In this document: in pieces, positions 45,075-55,078 of the stretch
Numbering within the stretch: the first letter of the stretch is position 1
Layout of the letters: every line of letters begins with the position of its first letter
Assembly: GCA_958450325.1 (NCBI GenBank)
Contig: OY288243.1
Location: forward strand, 30,281,844 to 30,345,843
DNA from: Agrostemma githago
Taxonomy: Eukaryota > Streptophyta > Magnoliopsida > Caryophyllales > Caryophyllaceae
Length of the DNA stretch: 64,000 nucleotides
Direction: 5' to 3'
Translations under genes and position numbers: made by a program
Notes under the pieces: generated by a model
Databases searched by the model: none
What the model was told of the DNA's origin: nothing
Seen by the model: the letters and a program-made list of their open reading frames with translations, nothing else

Positions 45075-45411
45075 CTTTAACTATGCTTAATTGGTTGTTT
45101 ATGTTAATCCTATCATCACTCAATTTCATTCAAACATCCATTTTTTTTATAAATAACACAACTAACGGAAAAAAGATATCAAAGAAGACGAAAAACGTCA
45201 TTAAAGTATAGACATAATACACTAAAAGTAAGGGCACTATTACAAAAATGCGAAATATCATATAGAAAAACTAAAATTACGGATACCATGTACAAAATCC
45301 CAAATATAAATGACCACTTAATGTAACAAATGAGTACCCCGTATGAATGAATACTAAGCTCAACGAATCGACGGTTATATCCTCGCAAGTCGCAACCCTA
45401 ATAAACTCAGG

Positions 45412-46172
45412 GGCCGTTTGGTATGAGGTATTCAGGAAAGGGAAAGGGAATCAAAGTTCACGATTCCCTTTGTTTGCGTTTGTTTAGCCAAATCAATCAT
45501 TCCCTTTCCCCCTCCTTTTCCCCCAAACTCCTCTACCTTCTTACCCCCATCCCCCAAGGTAATTGCATTCCCTTTCCCCCACTCACCAACCTAGTCATCA
45601 CGTCACCATCACCAACAACCGCCGCCACCACCACCACACCACCACCACCACCGCCACCACCACCACCGCACCACTACGACCACCACCACCACCAAGACCC
45701 GCCTACCACCATTACGAACACCACTACACTTTCGGGTCAAGTCAAATATGAGTCGAAGTTGGGTCAAAATAATTTTTGATACCTTAATTTATCAATTAAA
45801 AGAAAATGTATTTTTTAAATTTATCGTATTGCAGTAATTATTACTCCGTATATTTACCATATTTACAATTAGAAAAGTGTAAAAATAATACTCCTTATAT
45901 TATAGATATTTTATTATCAAAAGATACTACAAAAATTAGTTTTTATTATTTTTACAATTTAGATATTAATTTATTTATTTTATAATTTTTTATTTTACAT
46001 AAGTATAAATAATATGATGGCACACCGCTAATGTCGATTTTGAGTGAAAGTTGGGTGAAATTCATTCTATCTCATTGAAACCAAACAACAACCTAAATTT
46101 GGGGTAATCTCATTCCTTTCCCTCTGTTTCCCTTTGTTGATTTTATTCCCTTTCCCTTTGATGAACCAAACC
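45412..46172. mobile_element. Possible MITE with GGCCGTTTGGT-type ends
   Basis: The left end GGGGCCGTTTGGT and the right end ATGAACCAAACC are roughly inverted, with GGAAAGGGAAAGGGAAT near the left and its complement near the right. Ends are imperfect and I find no clean duplication. Confidence 0.4.
45604..45700. repeat. (CCA)n microsatellite
   Basis: Nearly continuous CAC/CCA triplets. Reading frames through it give Pro-, His- or Thr-rich peptides, but nothing else suggests coding. Confidence 0.93.
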
Positions 46173-49100
46173 TTTATTCCTTATTGCTGCGGAGTATCAA
46201 AAATCGTACTGGCTCATGAAATCTGCCTCTTTCCTCCATTATTGACCCCCACGACAACAACCGCATGCTCTTGAAGTCTTGATAGAGCACAACTGAAGAG
46301 GAGAACGACATATTCTCGAGGTTACTCAAAGAAAGTATCAACTGCATCAATGGCCCTATCTCCGACGATACTAGTATACTACCCATGTCGTCGCTCAACT
46401 TCCATTTATCGAACCATCTAAACCTATTCATACGTACTTCAACTGGCGTCGTCACTGCTGGTGCGTTTTAAGATTCATTAATCTGAATTGTTTTATTTTG
46501 TTTTGATTTTATGTTTGTGTTTGTTTGATTTGGGTCTTATTGTTTTGTGATTTAGGATCAGCTGAATGTATGGTTGGTTATTGTTGTTGCAGTCAATTGA
46601 AGTTGATTGAATTTTTGGGGTTTGTTGCATTTTAGGGTTGCTGCTAAATTTTACGAAGTATTAGACTATAAACTGAGATAATTCAGTCATTCAATGTCAG
46701 TTCGAATGTTGATTATGCCACTAATTTGGAATCTGGAGGCAGGGTTTATCTTAATTGAGGTATTCATATGTTAGGAAATATTGAGACTGGTAAGTGAGTG
46801 AGATCTATCTGTTTGTTGCTGATTCCTATCAAGAGTATTAGTCTGGAGAATGGATGTGGACCCGGTTGGACAACCTAGTGATGAATTGCACCGAAGGGTA
46901 ACCTGCAACTCCTTGGTTGCATTAGCAGCACAACTGATGGAGGATTGCGTTAAACTTGTAGTAGTAGACAAACAAGAACAAACATAAATCTATAGTTGTA
47001 GATATAGTCTCTAATTTAATCCTTTTTTTCTACCATCTTGTACTTGTTATTTTTCAGATCTAACTTTACTCGAACCAAATTTAGCTGGTTCTATATTGTT
47101 GTTCAATAGTTGGATAGAAATATCGTCTTTGTCGCATCAATCAGGTACTCATAATTCCTCTAACACACTCTAATCTTTTAAAAGACAACAATGGATCTTA
47201 AATTTAATGTTTGTTATACGATGATCAGAGTTCCTTCACCGGTCTAGCAGAGATTCCGTTCATCGCAACAACTGAGAACTAGAGGAATTATGGGATCTGT
47301 AAGCTCCAGCTTCTAGCCCTTGAATCTGTAAGTATCATCCACGCAGCTTTATTCTTCACCAGTTCTTATAATCTTATGTCGGCTATGTTCTTTCCGGTTG
47401 AAAGAAGCTTGGTTGAATTGAATTGAACTCTGAGACAAAATGAACTTAATGAGGCTAAACGTACTGAAGTGAGACCTGCAATCTGTAGCAACCTCAATGC
47501 AACATATTTGAATGTTTTGTATGCATTGGTGAATATGGGGGTTGAACGCATCATGATACCGTCGATTGAAAATATGGTGGCAAATTGGCAGGAAAACTTC
47601 GGGTTCAGCCCCATCGACGAGCACATGACAAGGCAGGTTGCGACCTAAACACCCTTACATTGCGACTTCTAATCTGTAGCACCCGGCTTTTGTTGAATTC
47701 AATGATGGTTGAACATTATTTTTAACGAGGGTGATTGTTTTGCTTAGGAGGGTAGAATTATGCAGTTTCTATTATCATATAGGTCATGGGTCGGGTCATA
47801 ATATGAGTTCAAGTATGATAGTGTTCACGGACAATGGAAGCACCATGACATCAAGGTAAATGATGAAAAGACTTTTCCTTGGTGAGAAGGTTGTCACCGT
47901 CTTGGGCAGCAGGTATTGTTCATCTTCACAGACTTAATTCTTGTTCCTATATACTTCCTCCTAGTTTTTTTTATCTTCCCTCTTTCCTTTTTGGCACTAG
48001 TTCAACAATCTTCCCTCTTTCCATTTTTGAATTGTACTTTAATCATTTCTTTATTCTTCTTTCAATTTTTTATTCTTTCCTTTACTCACAAACCCCACCA
48101 TATTTCTACTTTATACCCACATTTTCTTACTTTAATCAATTCTTTATTCTCTTCTTAATTTTTGTGCCAAAAAAAAGAGGGAGGATAAAATCAACTAGGA
48201 GGGAGTATTGTTTTTGAATGTGATGTGTGCTAACCACTTAATTGAGCTAGTTTTGTTATTTGGTAAAATCTGTGAAATTTGTGTAAACAATGTTGTGGTA
48301 GTGTGGTAATTGTCAACGGAGAGTCCGTGGGCAAATTCAATGGAATTTTCGGCTATATTAAGGATGATGTGGTGTCCACTAACTTTGTTGGTGACAACAG
48401 GTTTCAATTAGATTGTTGCTAAAAATAGAATCGTTGGAATGAATATTAAGTTTATTTTAGATTGAGTAGTAAGGGTTTATTAACTTGTACTTCATATCAG
48501 GTAATCAAGATGAGTGTGTGTTCTAGACTTAGCAAGAAGTAATCTATATTAGGTTCTATCTATATGAAAGTTCATGCTAATTGACTCGTCAACCTGTTTG
48601 TGAGAGATTTACCTATTGTAACTTTGTATCTTGATTGTATGACTTGCTATAATAACAGTTAGTCATTTCTTTTTGGTTTTTACGGTTTGTCATCTCATAC
48701 GGAAGTGGATAACTGATTTTGAAGATTGTAAATGCAACTCAGAAGGTCGTATATATCATACTAAAGTTGTTACTAGCAGTACCCAATGTTAGTTGTTGAT
48801 TTGATTTCCCACATCCAGAAGACATGCAAGTAAGCAAATTGTGCGTAGTGAGAACAGAGGTTATGTCGTTTATCCTTTAGGTCAACAGATAATTAAAGAT
48901 TTAGAGTAAATGTAGAGTTTTGAGAAGGATGTTTGGTTCCATGTTTAGTGTGTCATTTTTCTGTTTTAGCATTCTTAGTTTTAGCAATTTTGGTGGTTTT
49001 CTTTGGTTCTGTGTATTTCTTAGAGAACAAAGGTTGAGCACTCCTATTGTTGTCCACTAACTCTTAGCTTGTCCATTGTTTTGAATTTGTTACGCCAGCC

Positions 49101-49518
49101 ACATAAAACCATCAGCCACACTCACATGAAGACTTGGAAAAGGTATCTCGATCTATTTTCTTGAATTTCTTTTAGTTTCTTTGTATGTTTAACAATTTTT
49201 GAATAACTATTATCGTTCAAGTTTATGTAGTGTTTCAGGTTATGTAGTGTATTTCAGGTTCAGATTTGACAATTCATCAAATAAACGAGGTTCTAGAGCT
49301 TTGGTCGCTTTACTTATTAAGAAACGTTTAATCTATTGAGCAAGTGATTGTAACGTCCTAGAACTTGATAACATTTAACGTTTTATGTCGTATAAGATAG
49401 TGTATTGAACTTGTAGGGTGAACGCAATTGTATACGAGATACGGTGTATTTTTTTGATTAATATATGGTTGTGGATGGATTATTGGAAACCGTCTGTTGG
49501 TTTTGTTCTGCGTGGTTG
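46173..49518. other. Low-copy-looking non-coding region
   Basis: No repeat family, domain or long frame recognised. The longest frames are under 115 codons and have no motif. It could hold a decayed gene or unannotated exons. Confidence 0.35.
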
Positions 49519-50517
49519 TGTGGACATGACGTAGGTCCACCCCGACGCGGCCACGCGCGGGTTTGGGTAGGCGAATGAATCTCGTGGTGAGATTGCTCTC
49601 GGGTTCGAAATTTAAGTCAAAATGGAGTCGCCACCGAATTTTGTGGTTATTCGGAACCATACGAGCCCACTCTATGTCGTCATGGGCTATACACAAAGTA
49701 AGCCCACTTCGATTTCAGAGTTCATTGGGCTCGTCCCTTTGCATTGCAATATCGATACCGTCTAAACCGGCTTTCGTATATAGAATGACTCTCGTGCGCC
49801 AAGGGTTTCGGACATCCGGAAACCAAAGGTTCTGAGTAAGGGGTGAAGGTACGTGTTGGGAAGCCCACTAAGGACACCCAACCCCGCCCGCACATGGCGG
49901 CCTCTACTAAGACATCGTTCGTGTTTGTGTGCGCGCGCTAGCAAAATGATTAAATGATATGCAAACAGCGTTTTCGGGCTAAGCATGTGAGTTATTGGTT
50001 AACTACGTCATTTAATGCATCTTGGTTATTGTCGAAATGATTTAGCATGCGAGGTTCATTTATAAAGCGATAAGCAAGTAAATAAATGAAACCCAAACGT
50101 AAATAACGTACAAGTTACACGGGCGGAAATACAACCCGGCCAATACGAAAAATTACATGAACGATACGGAAATGGTACAATAAGTAAATAAAGGTTAGGA
50201 ATGGACCCATATGTAAGCTTGACCGCGAAATGTGTAAGTGGACTAACCCCGTTTAAATGCACATTGTGTTGCACATCAAACGAAGGACGGAGACATAGGG
50301 CCTAAGCGTGATGCTAGCCCGATCCTATGCCTCGATGCCTTGTCCCGACTTATCACGTCGAAAAAATCGATCAAAATCGTTAAGGTGTCGTGATGAACGT
50401 GAGTTTTGAAAATAAGATAGTCACGTGATAGTCTTTACACGTGATGACTAATGTCGATAAAAGGACGAGGCTTGAAAGTGTGTGTCAAGGCCCTCGGTTT
50501 TCTGGGTTACAGGACCC

Positions 50518-50694
50518 ACTCGGTCGAGTCATGGTCTGACTCGGTCGAGTGCGTCCTCAAAAAAGTTTCTGCCCGGTTTTATGGACGCTACTCGATCGAG
50601 TGACCTATGCACTCGGTCGAGTAGCCCCTCGAAGAGGGTTCTGTCCAGTCTGATGGACACTACTCGATCGAGTGGTCTATGCACTCGGCCGAGT
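50518..50694. repeat. Palindrome array ACTCGRYCGAGT in the R/U5 part of the Tat LTR
   Basis: Six units start at 50518, 50539, 50590, 50611, 50662 and 50683: three pairs, 21 bp within a pair and exactly 72 bp between pairs. Centres vary (GGTC, GATC, GGCC) but stay palindromic or nearly so. Spacers share a TTCTG.CC.GT word. Confidence 0.97.
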
Positions 50695-51593
50695 AGCCCC
50701 TGTACGAGTGTCAACTCGCTTCGTTTTTGAGGTTGAAAACGACGGTCGGTCGAGTTAAATACAAATATCGCATGATTTGAATTTAACTCGACCTCCGGTA
50801 CTATAATCGTGTATATGTACGATTATAATACCGTTGTCGGGATTTTATGAAAACGTTTACGTTAGAAAATTTGAATTAGTAACGGAATGCTTCCCTCTAC
50901 GTCACGACATCGAAACTAACCCTTTCGGGTTATGTGATGTCGGTTTTCGTGTCAACGGGTTCCGCACTAATTAAAATGGGATCGAATATGTTCAACTACG
51001 ATTAGTCGCGATCACGTCACGCCCTTGAGCACATTGGGGCGGGGCTCCTCGAAAGGGCTCCACCTCCGTCGTTACTTGTAAAGGGATTAGACGGACTTTA
51101 GGCGACAATTATAGTCAAACATATCCGAAACCGAATTTTTGATACTAATATACATATACACGGTATGATAGTAATGTTAGCAACGCGAATAAAAAGGTTA
51201 GTATGAAAATGTAAAAGTTAGGATGTTAGAGTTAGTGTGTGTTAGAATTACGATATTAATATAAGTACAATATTAACGATACAAAAACATAAACAAAAGT
51301 AGCAAAGATTGAAATGGGGTTTAGGACACCCTCAACATACATGCTTAGTAGGGACCTCGGAAATGGACTCGCGAATAGTGACGGGACTATGGAGTATCGA
51401 GGATGTATGTAAGTTATGGTGTATGTGTGCGTGGATGAATTGTCGGTTTCTCGAGGGACAAGGGACTCGGTTTTTATGTGTGCTTGCTTAGGGTTATAGG
51501 GTAGAAGGTGTGGCTGAAATATGAGGTAAATGTAGGTAGAAGTGTATTGGTAAAAGTTGATCAAAAGTTGTGAAATGAGTGAGGGTCATGGGG

Positions 51594-51601
51594 TATTTAT
51601 A
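51594..51601 (-). promoter_or_regulatory. U3 TATA box of element 2
   Basis: TATAAATA on the minus strand, 24 bases from the nearest palindrome of the U3 array. Confidence 0.78.
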
Positions 51602-51624
51602 GAGTTTACCCCACGACCTAGGGT

Positions 51625-51734
51625 CACTCGATCGAGTGGCCCTAGTGCACTCGGTCGAGTGCCCTAGAAAATGGGCTTGATGCGGTTTTTGACGCTCCAC
51701 TCGACCGAGTGGGTCAATCCACTCGATCGAGTGG
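51625..51734. repeat. Palindrome array ACTCGRYCGAGT in U3, next to the TATA box
   Basis: Four units start at 51626, 51649, 51699 and 51721 (steps 23, 50, 22), two pairs with nearly the spacing of the U5 and PMD-intron arrays. The spacer word GCGGTTTTTGACGCT resembles the U5 spacer. Confidence 0.96.
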
Positions 51735-52129
51735 ATCAGGTAAACCGAGATAAAAGAGGAAAGGGTTGACTTGGTTGATTGTGTGATCTTTTTTGAAAAT
51801 GGGGTTGGGCGCCATCTTCTAGAAGGTGTACTTGGGCTGTTTTTGTGACGGGTTCGTCTTTGACCGGGTTTTGACCCGGTCGCCAAAAGACGGGATTTAT
51901 TTTTGGTGTCGGTTTTGGCCCAAATTAGTCTTATTTTGCTCGGAACGACCCACTGGGCCTGAATTTGAGGTCTGTTTTGTGAGATTATTACTCCGCTAAA
52001 AGTCCATGTCAGATATTATTGATTTCGGGTCCAAATCCGAGTATACTAAGTCACGTTTGCGTCCGATCATCATCGGGTGTTTGTCGGGAACTGCTATAGA
52101 CACTAGCAGGCAAAATGCGGGTGTCTACA

Positions 52130-52146
52130 GAGCCCCCACTCTGACT
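52130..52146 (-). promoter_or_regulatory. Polypurine tract of element 2
   Basis: Minus-strand AGTCAGAGTGGGGGCTC abuts the 3' LTR start TGTAGACACCC. Confidence 0.85.
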
Positions 52147-52816
52147 GAGGCTTGGACAAGGCGAAAGTCAGAGTAGCTACCAGGCCAATCGCAGATTACG
52201 ACCTGGCAGCCTTCCGGTCGGGTCGTTTATAGTCCAGTAGACTAGCGTGAAGGGCTCGCCAGCCATAAGCAGAGGGTCATACCTGTCCTGCCGGTGATAA
52301 CTCCGTGGGGAGTAAAACTTGCTTTTGGAGGTGTAGGGGTACCCGTATGCTGATACATCATGGCTTTGATTGTAGCATTCTGGGATAAATATGGGTTCAC
52401 GTTGGGGAGTGAAATAGTGGCGCGGGGACTTGCTTCTGAAGTCTCGGGGTGTACCTGTATGCTGACACATGATAAATTGCATGTAACACATAGGCAAAAC
52501 ACCAACTTGTGCTGGGGAGAATGTACTGGATTAAAAAGCTGAAATTTTCGAAAAAGATTTTTTTTTTTGAACTTAAGGAATTTTTAGGAAAAAATTTAGG
52601 AAAGCTCGGGATAACTAGATTCCTATCCTGGGTTGAAGTCAGGCCTGCACATGTTGGGGCCCAGTTTACTGAGGAGGCAGGGTTAGTCAGGGTTACTGCC
52701 AGGCTTCCCTATTATAAATACAGGTCTCCCTGCTTCAGTTTACTGCATCTCAAATCAAAACTCTTCTTCTCTTAACAAAAATTTCTCAGTCTTTCAAGAG
52801 AAACCAAGTTCCTGCC
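52147..52816 (+). promoter_or_regulatory. Promoter and leader of the antisense PMD gene
   Basis: A TATA box (TATAAATA) is at 52713-52720, about 97 bases before the ATG, and a leader of the form cttcagtttactgcatctc follows. This places a plus-strand promoter inside the 3' part of a minus-strand element. The region near 52147-52260 is homologous to 21640-21790 of element E. Confidence 0.65.
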
Positions 52817-54681
52817 ATGGGTATCGAGCATCTCACTTCAATGCTTTTTGCCTGGTCCCAGCACTTTCGGGACGAGGACAAAATTCAGTTGACCCAAATG
52901 GGGATTGTCAGCCTGTTTCCTCTCCGGCGTCTGGTGCCGGATTCACACTTTTTGGATGCTTGTTTGGCGCTTTGGGATACTACCCACCACGTCTTTGCGT
53001 TCCCGCGGGGAGAAATATGCCCTCTTCCCGAGGAGATCGCATCTATTGGGGGTTGGAGCCCTGTTGCTCGTCCCGCCATTCCTCCGTTCTACCCGGACCC
53101 GAGGAGAAGGCTGAGGGACTTCCTAGGTCTGTCTCATGCTGAGACAGATCGAATGGTGCAGGGAGATACTGTCTCCCTCTTCGACTTGGCGGACAAGTTT
53201 ATGAACAGCCAGAATGTAAGGGCTACGCCTTCTCATAGGCGTAGGGCTTTCGCGTTCTGCATGCTGCACCGCTACGTTTTCGAGGGGTTGATGGATGCTG
53301 ACTCATGTGTGGGTCAAATTAGGCTGATTGGAGTGGTTGACCAGATGGAGACTGGTCATAGCCCCGCTTGGCTAGCCACTGGGGAACTCATTATGGGTCT
53401 GGATGCTAGGCGGCTTGACCCAGCCCGGCAATTGACGGGGAGCACCCTTATTCTGCAGGTATACGTCTCTCGATTTTTCAATTTTGCTTTTCTCTTTTTT
53501 TTGTTTCGCGGCTTCTTGAAGTCCGTAAGTCACTCGATCGAGTGGACCTATCACTTGATCGAGTGATGTCTGCAAAGTGCTTCTGCCGGTTTGTGAAGGG
53601 CTTACTCGATCGAGTCAGATGGTGTACTCGATCGAGTGTCACACCTAACGAGCTTCTGATTGTCTTAGGGAGCCTTACTCGATCGAATCAGATGGTGTAC
53701 TCGATCGAGTGGGCTGTAGCGAACCATTCCGTTGCTCATAAATTCTGTGTATATTTTTCGCAGGTTTGGTTGTCGGAGCGCTTATCGATCATAGAGCCTC
53801 CTCCGATCGTTCCAAACTACCGCAGCAGCCAGATCAGTTCAAGGGGGCGTCGGATAAGCTCGAATCACCATATAAACCGAGCTTACTGGGACGAGGAATT
53901 GGTGTTCCACGGTGGCCCATTGATTAGGTGGACGGTTGCTTGGTGGTTCCTTTCTAAGCTGACGGGGTTGGCCAAGAGGGACCAAGCTCGTTACCTTGTG
54001 ATCCTGTCCCTTGACTGGACAGTTCACATCTACCCGGACCGCATCCTGAGGCAGTTCGGTTCGTCTCAGCGCATTCCTGAGACTGAAGCCATTATTAGCG
54101 TCTCGCTCCAACTGACGGACGCTATGTGCGACACCTGGTTGCAGAGATGGTTTACTCGTCCTACATGGACTATTCCCAACCCTTGCCAATCTGCTTGGGT
54201 TTCTCGAGCCTATGAGAAATGGACTTCTGAGGAGTCCGAGGAGGCTCGCAAAGCTCTGAAGGTCGATGAGGCCTTCGAACTGGTCCGTCGGGAGACGGCA
54301 AAGGACAATAGGGGATTCTACGATGAGGGAGAGACCCCTGCTACCTTAGTTCGATTAGAGTCGGGTCTTAAGTCACATACTAAGACTCGAGCTAAAGATG
54401 CCGGTGCTAGTGGCACGCGGGGGCGGCAAAGCCCCCAGACTGACTTGGAGCGGCGACTTGGGCCAAGGCTGGCGGCCCGGGACCGATTAGGTCCGCGTGA
54501 CCGGCTCCCTGAGCCTGTGAGGGCCCGACTTGGGCCTATCGAGGTGGATGAGGACTCGAGTTCTAAGAAACGAGTCCGGGCTAAAGAGGTTCCTGTGGTG
54601 ATTCGGGAACGCTCTCCTCCGCGTCGTCGTCAGTGGACGACCAAGGAGGCCAAGGACAAAGGGAAGGGCAAGATGCCCTAA
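52817..54681 (+). CDS. Plant mobile domain (PMD) protein, antisense gene of element 2; two exons, 519 aa
   Basis: Exon 1 is 52817-53458 (214 codons), exon 2 is 53764-54681 (305 codons and stop). The intron is CAG|GTATAC to CGCAG|GTTTGG, phase 0. The ATG lies in a good context (ctgccatggg). Exon 1 carries FAFPRGEICPLPEEIASIGGW (residues 60-80) and LATGELIMGLD; exon 2 carries VRWTVAWW, YPDRILRQ and a RERSPPRRR tail with a Lys/Gly end that may be a nuclear signal. The intron position is shared with the pseudogene at 24015-25490, so the gene structure is old. Both exons are open although gag-pol of the same element is broken. Role unknown; host PMD proteins (MAIN, MAIL1) act in silencing and genome stability. 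Confidence 0.85.
53459..53763 (+). other. Intron of the PMD gene
   Basis: 305 bp against 79 bp in the copy at 24015-25490. Most of the extra length is a palindrome array at 53532-53710, so the array was gained inside the intron. Confidence 0.8.
53532..53710. repeat. Palindrome array ACTCGATCGAGT in the PMD intron
   Basis: Six units start at 53532, 53553, 53604, 53626, 53677 and 53699: three pairs, 21-22 bp within and 72-73 bp between. This matches the U5 array of the LTR unit by unit. Spacers share CTTCTGCCGGTTT. Confidence 0.97.
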
Positions 54682-55078
54682 ATACCGAGTCCTTAGTTTT
54701 ATTATTTAAATATTATTATTATTTTTGTCGTGTGTTTTTTTTTGTAGTTTTTTTTTTGAATTCCTGCACTTGTAATTTTCCCAAGTTCGTTGGGGCTTTT
54801 TTTTGTGATAATTAATAAAGGAAGTTTATTATTTAAAACCGTTCCTGTCTTTTCTCGATTGCATTGGTTGTGCCCTTTTGAGGGGCTGCTTACGTATCCG
54901 CAATTGGCAGAATCAAACCAAACGTAGTTCAAGCTTAGGAAATTTGCAATCTCGAATTACACCAAGACTAATGGTTCAAGGTGTTTTGCGACAGTAGAAT
55001 AGATAATTCTAGCTCATTGACTTGCTTTTTGTAAAATAAATGATTTTGATAAAAATTGCTAATGACATTGAGAAATGG
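54682..55078. other. Spacer between convergent PMD and gag-pol genes of element 2
   Basis: No gene. AATAAA at 54814-54819 could end the PMD transcript. Layout as at 708-1120. Confidence 0.5.

Larger units (their letters stand above)
49519..52129 (-). repeat. 3' LTR of Tat element 2 (2611 bp)
   Basis: TGTGGACATG to GGTGTCTACA on the plus strand. The U3 TATA box (TATAAATA, minus) is at 51594-51601. Two palindrome arrays are present, at 51625-51734 just upstream of the TATA box and at 50518-50694 in R/U5. The left flank lacks a primer site, as expected for the outer end of a 3' LTR. Confidence 0.92.

Noticed and set aside
45423..45779. Pro/His/Thr-rich open frames
   Set aside because: They result from the (CCA)n microsatellite at 45604-45700; no domain, no neighbouring exon.
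46174..47624. Short minus-strand frames of 66-93 codons as host genes
   Set aside because: No recognisable domain, no consistent splice structure, and the frames overlap each other.
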